NCBI GenBank assembly: GCA_902805995.1
Contig: CADCUU010000433.1
Location: 1-11,329 of the forward strand
Source: an uncultured Rubellimicrobium sp.
Lineage (GTDB): Bacteria > Pseudomonadota > Alphaproteobacteria > Rhodobacterales > Rhodobacteraceae
Direction: 5' to 3'
Length of the DNA stretch: 11,329 nucleotides
Below are positions 1-5,926 of this stretch, one piece after another. The notes under the pieces were generated by a model. It did not search any database. It saw nothing but the letters and a program-made list of their open reading frames with translations, and was not told the DNA's origin. The translations under genes were made by a program, and so were the position numbers. Position 1 is the first letter of the stretch, and the number at the start of each line of letters is the position of its first letter.

Positions 1-272
1 GGCCCGCTGTTCCCCTCCACTCCCGGAGTCGCAATGAGCTTGAAGAACGCCTCGGACGGCGCGCGTCCGGTGACCTCCCGCAGATGCTCCACGGCGCCGC
101 GGATGTACTCCTGCATCTGGGCATAGGGCCCCACGCTGTCGCCGCTCATGAGGCCCCCCATCACGAGGTGGATGGGGATGTCGGGATGATCCTGCGCCAC
201 GCGGCGCATCGCCGGGACGATGCCGTAGCACCAGCCGCAGAGGGGGTCGAATCCATAGATCAGCTCGGCCAT
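1..272 (-). CDS. DsbA-family thiol oxidoreductase/isomerase (CGWC), C-terminus cut by window edge
   Basis: The 90 visible N-terminal residues begin MAELIYGFDPLCGWCYG. The CGWC pair at residues 12-15 sits right after a first beta strand, as in thioredoxin-fold DsbA proteins. There is no signal peptide, so the protein is probably cytoplasmic and resembles the predicted protein-disulfide isomerases of COG3531 more than periplasmic DsbA. Residues 33-40 (HLVMGGLM) and a later TGRAPSEAF stretch fit the start of the helical insert of that group. The ATG at 272 lies one base after the stop codon of the upstream SDR gene (274-276) and has only a weak Shine-Dalgarno sequence, so translation is probably coupled to that gene. 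The C-terminus is missing, and the substrate cannot be told. The family assignment is fairly secure; the redox partner is unknown. Confidence 0.8.
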   Translation of the reverse strand, partial: MAELIYGFDPLCGWCYGIVPAMRRVAQDHPDIPIHLVMGGLMSGDSVGPYAQMQEYIRGAVEHLREVTGRAPSEAFFKLIATPGVEGNSG

Positions 273-273
273 G

Positions 274-873
274 TCAGTTGCTCACGAAAGGGGCGCGGCC
301 TACCAAGCTATCGTCCGCCAGGGCTTCGACCACCTTGCGCGCAAGATCCGCCCGCGTGACCTGCATTGAGGGCGGGCGCTCGTAGGATACCCGCACCGAT
401 CCCTTCGCCGCCCCATCCCTGAGGCGCGGGGGCCGCAGCATCGTCCAGCGAAGGCCTGAGGCGCCCAGGACATCCAGCTCCGCCTGACGGTCCAGGACGA
501 GGTCCGGGGCAAAGGTCCGGTTCATCCAGGACACGATCCGGTCGGGCACTCCCTTCTGGTCGCCGGGCACGTCCACCGCCGCCCCGCCCACGCTGACATA
601 GCGCAGCCCCGCCCGGTCCCGCAGCGCGCGGGCGAGCGCCGAGCAGGACGGATTGCCCTTGCCGCTCGCCATGGCGTTGACGACGGCGTCGCAGCCCTAA
701 GTCGCCACAGCGACCCCCTGCCCCGCCGCCGGGTCGGCCTGCGCCGCGTCGACGCCTGGTACGACGAGCTCGCCCGTCCGGCTGGCGGCCACCACCTCGT
801 ACCCCGCGCGCCGCAGTTCCTCGACCACGAGCCGCCCAGTCCGGCCCCTGGCCCCGAACACCGCCACCTTCAT
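274..873 (-). pseudogene. NAD(P)-binding atypical SDR protein interrupted by an in-frame amber codon
   Basis: Translation from the ATG at 873 gives MKVAVFGARGRTGRLVVEEL, a first beta strand and GxxGxxG dinucleotide-binding loop typical of atypical short-chain dehydrogenases (NAD(P)H-binding, PF13460-like). After 58 codons a TAG stands at 699-697. The same frame continues at once with GCDAVVNAMASGKGNP and runs to a TGA at 274-276, including the family-like segments VSVGGAAVDVPGDQKG, TMLRPPRL and the ending RAPFVSN. The whole would be 199 residues, a normal length for the group, so only the one codon is abnormal. CAG to TAG is a simple explanation. It is either a recent nonsense mutation or a sequencing error; programmed readthrough is unlikely. 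The presumed Shine-Dalgarno is the GGAAAGGG a few bases before the ATG. The gene is followed after one base by the DsbA-family gene. Confidence 0.8.
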
Positions 874-1176
874 CGCGCGTCCCTTTCCTTGCATCCATCG
901 ATGGCAGATGAGTCCGCGACCTCCGTGCGGCAAGTCCACATGCCCCGCGAGGACCGGTTTAGGAGCCTCTCTCCCCTCGCCCTCGGGATCGCGGCCAAGG
1001 TTTTGCACCCACGACGCGACGCTATTCCGCCGGCCCGTCAAGATACGGCGTTCCAGCCTCGGTTCCCGGCCTGTTATCGGCTAGCAGCGCCGTGCCGACG
1101 GCCTGCACGGCCACGCTTTTTCATTTTGGCGGGGCCTCCCCCATATGCAGTCCACACCCCGGTAACGGAGATCATC
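874..1176. other. 303-bp gene-free region between divergent SDR and RTX genes
   Basis: This stretch should hold the leaders and promoters of both divergent genes. I find no convincing -35/-10 pair. TTGCAC at 1003-1008 has no suitable -10 at 16-18 bp. A perfect 10-bp palindrome, CCATCGATGG, lies at 895-904, and a terminator-like element at 1083-1127 is listed separately. The frame of the RTX gene stays open back to 889, but the translation has no recognisable domain, is rich in Pro and Arg, and looks like chance reading of GC-rich DNA. Confidence 0.6.
1083..1127 (+). terminator. Hairpin followed by T tract (terminator or attenuator candidate)
   Basis: GCCGTGC at 1089-1095 pairs perfectly with GCACGGC at 1105-1111 around a 9-nt loop. 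AGC just upstream can extend the stem with GCT at 1115-1117 if three bases bulge. The stem runs into CTTTTTCATTTT, where 1117-1127 holds nine T in eleven bases, striking in such GC-rich DNA. No plus-strand gene lies upstream, so it would end a short RNA or act inside the RTX leader 50 bp before the start codon. Confidence 0.45.
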
Positions 1177-2322
1177 ATGGCTACGCGCTTCGATTTCGAT
1201 ACGAGCTACCCCTCGACCGCCGTCCAGCTCGAGCGGGCGAATCTCACCCCTGGCGGCATCCCGGAGAACTCCATCCGCCCGGGCTGGTTCAACGCCGTCT
1301 CGCCCGCCCAGTCCATCTCGACCGGCGGCGGAGTAGATGTTTTTGCCGTTACACTGGTCCAAGGCCAGCAGTACGACTTCGACACCGACAACGCCCAGTT
1401 GAACCTGCAGATCGACATCATCGATCAGGCCGGCCGTTTGGTGAGGACGATCGACGGGACGGGCAGCGATGTGCTGCTCGAAAGATTCTCGCCCACTCAG
1501 ACGGGCCAGTACTATGTCGCGATCCGCCACGCCGACAACGAATACACCGGCAACTTCAACTGGCAGCGCGACACTTCCTCGAACGGTCCCCAAACGGGGT
1601 CCTACCAGTTCCGGTTCTCCGCCAGCCCCGAGTCGGCCTATCAGCCGGGCAGTGCACGGACCTATGATCTGTCCGATGCCAGAAACGTGGGCCAGACATC
1701 GGAACTCGCCGACGAAGTCCGCGCGAATGGCGGCAATGACAGCATCCAGCTTCTCGGCGGCAACGACATCGCCCTGGGCGGGACAGGCGCCGACATCCTG
1801 TCGGGCGGCTCGGGCAGTGACGACATAATGGGCGACTCTGGCAACGACCTCCTGTTCGGCGGCTTTGGCAACGACGTCCTCCGCGGCGGCCTCGATAACG
1901 ACCGTCTGTATGGAGAGTCGGGCAACGACGGGCTCGTGGGCGGCAGCGGCAGCGACCTGCTGATCGGCGGCGCGGGCGTCGATATCCTCACGGGCGGCGC
2001 AGGCGCCGACTACTTCCGCTTCGTTAACGGGGAGTCGAACGCCAGCAGCGTCAACACGACCGCCTACCTCGATTCGGTCCAAGACTTCAGCCGTGCGCAG
2101 GGCGACAAGATCGACCTACGTGGCGCTTATGGCAGCGACACGACGGGCATCCTCGACTGGATCGGCGGCTCCTCGTTCACGGCCGCCTACCAAGTCCGGG
2201 CCACGAACGCGAACGTCCAAGCCGGTTACCTCATGGTGCAGGTGAACCTCGACACCGACGCTTCGGCCGAGATGGAGATCCTGGTCCGCGCGGGCCTTGG
2301 TGAAAGCGACTTCCTCCTCTGA
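1177..2322 (+). CDS. Secreted RTX calcium-binding protein with PPC-like N-terminal domain
   Basis: The protein has 381 residues from the ATG at 1177, chosen because GGAG lies 6 bp upstream and because upstream in-frame sequence is not protein-like. Residues about 40-150 look like a bacterial pre-peptidase C-terminal (PPC) beta-sandwich: DVFAVTLVQGQQYDF, then SPTQTGQYYVAIRHAD and GSYQFRFS. Residues 201-281 are nine in-register nonapeptides of the GGxGxDxUx type (GGTGADILS, GGSGSDDIM and so on), with two degenerate copies before them; these bind calcium as a parallel beta roll. The tail about 295-381 resembles the serralysin C-terminal region and ends ESDFLL, an acidic residue plus hydrophobics as in type I secretion signals. 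There is no Sec signal and no HExxH or other protease motif, so this is not a serralysin enzyme. No ABC exporter, membrane-fusion or TolC gene is in the window. The role may be a surface or matrix protein, but is unknown. Confidence 0.88.
   Translation: MATRFDFDTSYPSTAVQLERANLTPGGIPENSIRPGWFNAVSPAQSISTGGGVDVFAVTLVQGQQYDFDTDNAQLNLQIDIIDQAGRLVRTIDGTGSDVLLERFSPTQTGQYYVAIRHADNEYTGNFNWQRDTSSNGPQTGSYQFRFSASPESAYQPGSARTYDLSDARNVGQTSELADEVRANGGNDSIQLLGGNDIALGGTGADILSGGSGSDDIMGDSGNDLLFGGFGNDVLRGGLDNDRLYGESGNDGLVGGSGSDLLIGGAGVDILTGGAGADYFRFVNGESNASSVNTTAYLDSVQDFSRAQGDKIDLRGAYGSDTTGILDWIGGSSFTAAYQVRATNANVQAGYLMVQVNLDTDASAEMEILVRAGLGESDFLL
1777..2019 (+). repeat. Nine tandem RTX nonapeptide repeats (27-bp units)
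   Basis: Nine consecutive 27-bp units encode nonapeptides matching GGxGxDxUx in perfect register. The most divergent units are GGLDNDRLY and GESGNDGLV (fifth and sixth). The final unit, GGAGADYFR, leads into the C-terminal secretion region. This coding repeat belongs to the RTX gene and is not a mobile or CRISPR repeat. Confidence 0.85.
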
Positions 2323-2329
2323 GGTCGGC

Positions 2330-2359
2330 GGCCCTGGGCGGAACGGCCCGCCCGGGGCC
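2330..2359 (+). terminator. 12-bp GC hairpin after the RTX gene, without T tract
   Basis: GGCCCTGGGCGG (2330-2341) and CCGCCCGGGGCC (2348-2359) form a 12-bp stem with one G-U pair and a 6-nt loop, starting 7 bases after the RTX stop. No T run follows, so it may be a non-canonical terminator or an mRNA 3'-end stabiliser. Confidence 0.5.
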
Positions 2360-2443
2360 ATGCGGCACAGCGGACCGTACAGTTCCGCCGCTCTTTCGGG
2401 GAACAGCCCATCGCCTGCGCGGTTTCCCCTGCGGGAGGTGCCT

Positions 2444-2713
2444 ATGTCCGAAAAGCTTCTGGCCCGGGCCATCAGCGAACGCCGCATCCTGGAATTCCGC
2501 TACCACGGCGAGCACCGCATCGTGGAGCCCTACCGTCTCGGTCTTGACGGCGGGCGGCTTCGGCTGATGGGGTGGCAGGCCCGCAAGGGCTGGCGCAGCT
2601 TCTACGCAGACGACATGGAGGAGTTGGAGGTCACGGACCGTACCTTCTTCGACCCGCGCGAGGGCTATGTCCGGGGCGACGACCGCCTGGACCGCATCCT
2701 CGCGGAGGTCTGA
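2444..2713 (+). CDS. Small stand-alone WYL-domain-like protein
   Basis: The protein has 89 residues from the ATG at 2444, preceded by a GGGAGG Shine-Dalgarno sequence. An open frame extends further upstream, but it crosses the hairpin after the RTX gene, so this start is preferred. The segment ILEFRYHGEHRIVEPYRLG, then LRLMGWQARKGWRSFYADDM and an LEVTDRTFF end, follow the strand order of WYL domains (small SH3-like beta barrels). WYL domains bind ligands, often nucleotides or nucleic acid, and usually sit after a helix-turn-helix in transcription regulators. Here no HTH or other domain is present, and the WYL triad itself reads MGW. The gene lies 121 bp after the RTX gene and converges on hss with a 9-bp gap. 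The fold is likely; the function is unknown. Confidence 0.72.
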   Translation: MSEKLLARAISERRILEFRYHGEHRIVEPYRLGLDGGRLRLMGWQARKGWRSFYADDMEELEVTDRTFFDPREGYVRGDDRLDRILAEV

Positions 2714-2722
2714 CCCTCCCCC

Positions 2723-4174
2723 TCAGGTCGCGAGCACGTTGCGGAAGGCCCAGGGCTCGTTCGCATCGTCCTCCTCCGGGAACAGCTCCCACCGGTTGGT
2801 GAGGGGCGTCCAGTCGGTGTAATGCGCCTCCAGCGGGCCGAGGTAGGGCTTCTGGATCTCCAGGCAGCGCGCATGGTCGATCTCGTCCGTTTCCACGATC
2901 CCCGCGCGCGGGTTCTCCAGCGCCCAGACCATGCCCGCGATGATCGCCGACGATACCTGAAGCCCTGTCGCGTTCTGCAGGGGCGCGAGCCTGCGCGCCT
3001 CGGCGTTCGACAGCCGCGATCCGTACCAGAGCGCGTTCCTCTCATGGCCGAACAGGAGGACGCCCAATTCGTCCCCGCCTTCGGTGATCTCGTCGGCGGT
3101 CAGGATCTCCTGCCGCTCCTGCTTGCGGCCCTGCCCGAACATCTCCTCCAGCGACAGCACGGCCTCGTCGCAGGGGCGGTAGGCGTAGTGGCAGGTCGGC
3201 CGGAACTCCGGCGCAGCGGGGTCGCCCACGGTGTAGTAATCCGAGATGCTGATGGCCTCGTTATGGGTGACAAGGAAGCCGAACTGCGGCCCCGGCGTCG
3301 GGCACCAGCTATGGACGCGGGTGATCGCGCCCGGCCGTTCCAGCCAGATGGCGGACCGGCAGCCTTCCTCGAAGCCATGAGCGTTCTCGGGGAACCAGGG
3401 CTCGAAGGTGCCCCACCCCATCTCGGCCGGCTGGAGCCCTTCGGCAATGAAGCCCTCCACCGACCAGGTGTTGACGAAGGTGCCCCGCGGCCGCGGCCTC
3501 GGACGGACCTGCGTGTCCCGTTCGGCGATGTGGAGGCCCTTGACACCCAGGGACTGCATCAGCCGCGCCCAGCCCTCGCGCGACGTGGGCGCCGCGACGT
3601 CGCCGCGCCCTGTGTCGCGGGCGAGCGTCAGGAGCGCGTCCTTGACGAACCACGACACCATGCCGGGATTGGCACCGCAGCAGCTCACCGCCGTGGGCCC
3701 TCCGGGATTGCGCGCGGCCTCGTCCCGGACAGCTTGGCGGAGCGCGTAGTTCGTCCGCGCCGCGTTGTCCGGCGTCTCGAAGTAGAAGCCGGACCAGGGC
3801 TCCACGACGGTGTCGATGTAAAGGACCCCGATCTCCCGGCAGAACTTCATGACGTCGAGGGAGGACACGTCCACGGACACGTTCACGCAGAATCCGCCCC
3901 CGTCGCCAAAGATCCCGCCAAGTACCTCGCGGTAATTGTCGCGGGTCAGGCCGACCTCGATGTGGTTGACCCGGTGCTGCCGGAGCCAGTTGCCCATGTC
4001 GGGATCGGGGTCGATGACCGTGAGCCTCGTGGCATCGAACTCGAAATGCCTCTCGATCAGCGGGAGCGTCCCCATGCCGATGGAGCCGAAGCCGATGATC
4101 ACCACCGATCCCTCGATCCGTCCATGGACGGGGTAGGACGGCGCGCGGCGGCCCCGGGGGGCTGTCTCGACCAT
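2723..4174 (-). CDS. hss: Homospermidine synthase
   Basis: This cytoplasmic NAD-dependent enzyme joins aminobutyl groups from two putrescine molecules (or spermidine plus putrescine) to give sym-homospermidine. The protein has 483 residues, close to the usual length of about 480. The N-terminal Rossmann loop is GFGSIG at 28-33, followed by the acidic residue of VIDPD at 53-57. Positions matching the active-site residues I recall from the Blastochloris viridis structure are all present with a constant offset of eight: Asp102, Glu125, Glu218, Trp237 (the putrescine-holding Trp), Glu245 and Glu306. The start at 4174 has AAGGAG just upstream. The gene follows rpsD in the same direction but lies behind a strong terminator, so it should have its own promoter, which I could not place. 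It converges on the WYL-like gene 9 bp away. The 496-codon open frame on the opposite strand is an artefact. Confidence 0.95.
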   Translation of the reverse strand: MVETAPRGRRAPSYPVHGRIEGSVVIIGFGSIGMGTLPLIERHFEFDATRLTVIDPDPDMGNWLRQHRVNHIEVGLTRDNYREVLGGIFGDGGGFCVNVSVDVSSLDVMKFCREIGVLYIDTVVEPWSGFYFETPDNAARTNYALRQAVRDEAARNPGGPTAVSCCGANPGMVSWFVKDALLTLARDTGRGDVAAPTSREGWARLMQSLGVKGLHIAERDTQVRPRPRPRGTFVNTWSVEGFIAEGLQPAEMGWGTFEPWFPENAHGFEEGCRSAIWLERPGAITRVHSWCPTPGPQFGFLVTHNEAISISDYYTVGDPAAPEFRPTCHYAYRPCDEAVLSLEEMFGQGRKQERQEILTADEITEGGDELGVLLFGHERNALWYGSRLSNAEARRLAPLQNATGLQVSSAIIAGMVWALENPRAGIVETDEIDHARCLEIQKPYLGPLEAHYTDWTPLTNRWELFPEEDDANEPWAFRNVLAT

Positions 4175-4268
4175 GGCTGGGCTCCTTTTTCCTTGCCGGG
4201 GCTCCGATTCCCGTGCCCCTGCCCGCTCTTAGCTGGTCTCTCCCGCGGACTCGACCCAAAGCCGCGCC

Positions 4269-4308
4269 AAACGGAAAGGGCCTGCCGCGATCCCTTCGCG
4301 GCAGGCCC
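4269..4308 (-). terminator. Intrinsic terminator of rpsD
   Basis: The arms at 4278-4290 and 4296-4308 form a perfect 13-bp stem (GGGCCTGCCGCGA and its complement) with a 5-nt loop. On the minus strand the stem is followed by TTTCCGTTT. It begins 24 bases past the rpsD stop and separates rpsD from hss. Confidence 0.85.
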
Positions 4309-4332
4309 CTGATGCCAACACTAGGGCGTCGA

Positions 4333-4956
4333 TCAGCCGTTCTTGGCGTAGAATTCCACGACGAGCGACGGCTGCATGATCACCGGGTAGGGCACGTCGG
4401 CCAGCGTCGGCTGGCGCACGAAGGTCGCGACCAGCTTGGAGTGATCGACCTCGATGTAGTCGGGCACGTCACGCTCGGTCAGCTGGATGGCCTCCTGGAT
4501 CAGGCCGAGCTGCTTGGACTTCGCGCGGACCTCGATGACGTCGCCTTCCTTCACGCGGTAGGAGGGGATGTTCACCGACTTGCCGTTCACCAGCACGTGG
4601 GCGTGGTTCACGAACTGGCGGGCGGCCCAGATGGTGGGCACGAACTTGGCGCGGTAGACCACGGCATCGAGGCGACGCTCGAGGAAGCCCACGAGGTTCT
4701 CGCCGGTGTCACCCTTCACGCGGGCGGCTTCGGCGTAGATGCGCTTGAACTGCTTCTCGGTCAGGTCGCCGTAGTAGCCCTTCAGCTTCTGCTTGGCGCG
4801 GAGCTGGGTGCCGAAGTCGGACAGCTTGTTCTTGCGGCGTTGGCCGTGCTGGCCGGGGCCGTATTCGCGCTTGTTCACGGGCGACTTGGGACGTCCGAAG
4901 ACGTTCTCGCCCATGCGGCGGTCGAGCTTATACTTGGCAGCGGTGCGTTTCGTCAC
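4333..4956 (-). CDS. rpsD: 30S ribosomal protein S4
   Basis: S4 is a primary 16S rRNA-binding protein that nucleates assembly of the small-subunit body and helps keep decoding accurate. The protein has 207 residues, normal for alphaproteobacteria. The N-terminal part ([30 protein letters not shown]) and the S4 RNA-binding domain (residues about 97-160, with [12 protein letters not shown] and [14 protein letters not shown]) are typical. The start is a GTG at 4956, supported by AGAAGGAG nearby and by the family N-terminus [10 protein letters not shown]. The frame stays open to 5091, but that extension is not conserved-looking. The gene stands alone rather than in the alpha operon, as in related bacteria, with its own promoter and terminator. 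In some bacteria S4 represses its own translation; the structured leader here could serve that purpose, but this is not shown. Confidence 0.97.
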   Translation of the reverse strand: MTKRTAAKYKLDRRMGENVFGRPKSPVNKREYGPGQHGQRRKNKLSDFGTQLRAKQKLKGYYGDLTEKQFKRIYAEAARVKGDTGENLVGFLERRLDAVVYRAKFVPTIWAARQFVNHAHVLVNGKSVNIPSYRVKEGDVIEVRAKSKQLGLIQEAIQLTERDVPDYIEVDHSKLVATFVRQPTLADVPYPVIMQPSLVVEFYAKNG

Positions 4957-5055
4957 GGCTGATCTCCTTCTATGGCCTTTTGGGCCGGGTTGAAGGGCGT
5001 TGTCCTTTCCCCTGACGGGGCGACAGGCGTCCCCTTGCGGGGGCCACCAACACCA
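4957..5055 (-). promoter_or_regulatory. Structured 5' leader of rpsD with three hairpins
   Basis: Read on the minus strand, the leader first forms a hairpin at 5045-5026 (outer GGC/GCC, inner CCCC/GGGG, GCAA GNRA tetraloop). A second follows directly at 5025-5001 (outer TGTC/GACA, inner CCCC/GGGG, GTCA loop). A third at 4986-4974 is GGCC-CAAAA-GGCC. The Shine-Dalgarno AAGGAG follows the third within a few bases. The 5' boundary is inferred from the promoter candidate. The layout suggests an RNA control element, possibly for S4 feedback. Confidence 0.4.
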
Positions 5056-5062
5056 GGCGCGC

Positions 5063-5091
5063 CTACTGACCCCTCCGGCCGGGGTTGTCAA
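5063..5091 (-). promoter_or_regulatory. Candidate rpsD promoter
   Basis: On the minus strand CTTGACA gives a perfect TTGACA -35 at 5091-5086, the form favoured by alphaproteobacterial housekeeping promoters. At 17 bp the -10 would be the poor match CAGTAG (5068-5063). The spacer contains the palindrome CCGGCCGG (5075-5082). The strong -35 and its position about 130 bp before rpsD support the call; the weak -10 lowers it. Confidence 0.45.
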
Positions 5092-5107
5092 GCCCGGGGC
5101 AGCCTCT

Positions 5108-5923
5108 ATGGGTCATGGCATGGAAAAGCAGTTCCTCACGATCCGCTGGGGCACCAAATACGGGCCCGACTACCTCGACCGGCTCTACGGCATGTGTGCG
5201 CGCCACACGACGGGGCCGTTCCGGTTCTTCTGCCTGACCGATGACCCCGCGGGTATCCGGCCGGAGGTCACGTGCCTGCCGCTTCCCGACCTGGGCTGCG
5301 AGTTGCCGCGGAACACCAAGGGCATCTGGGGCAAGTCGCGCCTGTGGCGGCCCGACCTCGGGATCGAGGGGCCGGTGCTCTTCATGGACCTCGACCTCGT
5401 GGTCACTGGGCCGCTCGACGGCTTCTTCGAGCAGGGCTCGCCCGATGACGTGATCCTCGCGCGCAACCCGAACACGCCGCTCGAGAAACTTGGCCAGACC
5501 TCCCTCTTCCGCTTCCCGGTGGGCAAGCTCGCCCCCCTGCGCGAAATGTTCCTGGCCGACCCGCAGGGCATCGCCGACACCTACCGGTTCGAGCAGCGCT
5601 TCGTCACGCGCAACGCCCCCGGCGGCGTGTCCTTCTGGCCCAAGGGCTGGGTGCGGCATTTCCGAATGCATTGCGTGCGGACCTTCCCTATGAACTACCT
5701 CGCGCCGCCGCGCTTGCCGCACGACACCCGCGTGGTGATCTTCCCGGGGCCGCTGAACCCCCCTGACGCCATCGCGGGCCGCTGGCGCGAGGACGCGCCC
5801 GTGCGCGGGCCTTTGGGTCATCTCGCGGCGGGCCTGCAGGGCGATCGGCGCGAAGGCCTCTGGAAGCACTTGCGCCATTACAGCCTGCCCGCGCCCTGGG
5901 TCGCGACGCACTGGCGGGAGTGA
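5108..5923 (+). CDS. Putative GT-A-fold glycosyltransferase (Rhodobacteraceae-type)
   Basis: The protein has 271 residues. It opens with [20 protein letters not shown], and LFMDLDLVV at 92-99 contains a DxD-type motif (Asp94-Leu-Asp96) of the kind that holds a metal and nucleotide sugar. Further conserved-looking segments are DDVILARN (113-120), [13 protein letters not shown] (128-140), [15 protein letters not shown] (171-185) and [15 protein letters not shown] (212-226). I recall uncharacterised glycosyltransferase-annotated proteins with this pattern in Rhodobacteraceae. No signal peptide or membrane segment is seen. Two in-frame starts, 5108 and 5120, are possible, and neither has a good Shine-Dalgarno; the open frame upstream to 5000 overlaps the rpsD promoter and is rejected. 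The gene is divergent from rpsD and converges on the GT8 gene with a 3-bp gap. Donor and acceptor are unknown. Confidence 0.78.
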   Translation: MGHGMEKQFLTIRWGTKYGPDYLDRLYGMCARHTTGPFRFFCLTDDPAGIRPEVTCLPLPDLGCELPRNTKGIWGKSRLWRPDLGIEGPVLFMDLDLVVTGPLDGFFEQGSPDDVILARNPNTPLEKLGQTSLFRFPVGKLAPLREMFLADPQGIADTYRFEQRFVTRNAPGGVSFWPKGWVRHFRMHCVRTFPMNYLAPPRLPHDTRVVIFPGPLNPPDAIAGRWREDAPVRGPLGHLAAGLQGDRREGLWKHLRHYSLPAPWVATHWRE

Positions 5924-5926
5924 GCC

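Noticed and set aside
308..898. 196-codon minus-strand frame overlapping the interrupted SDR gene
   Set aside because: It is a Gly/Arg-rich frame-shifted reading with no domain. The other frame matches an SDR-like fold on both sides of the stop codon.
895..904. Perfect palindrome CCATCGATGG as an operator
   Set aside because: A single 10-bp palindrome with no second copy and no adjacent promoter is too weak a signal to call as a binding site.
889..1176. In-frame N-terminal extension of the RTX protein
   Set aside because: The 96 extra codons look non-coding (Pro/Arg rich, no signal peptide) and span the hairpin/T-tract element. The ATG at 1177 has a proper Shine-Dalgarno.
1777..2019. Regular 27-bp repeats as a possible CRISPR or minisatellite
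   Set aside because: The periodicity is fully explained by RTX nonapeptides in frame. There are no identical repeats separated by unique spacers.
1081..2082. 333-codon minus-strand open frame opposite the RTX gene
   Set aside because: The plus strand encodes perfect RTX repeats and has a Shine-Dalgarno. The antisense translation shows only a mirror periodicity from those repeats.
2822..4312. 496-codon open frame on the plus strand opposite hss
   Set aside because: It runs antisense to a convincing homospermidine synthase and has no recognisable domain. Long antisense frames are common in GC-rich coding DNA.
5063..5911. 282-codon minus-strand frame opposite the first glycosyltransferase
   Set aside because: The plus strand carries the DLD motif and family-like segments. 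The antisense product has no known feature.
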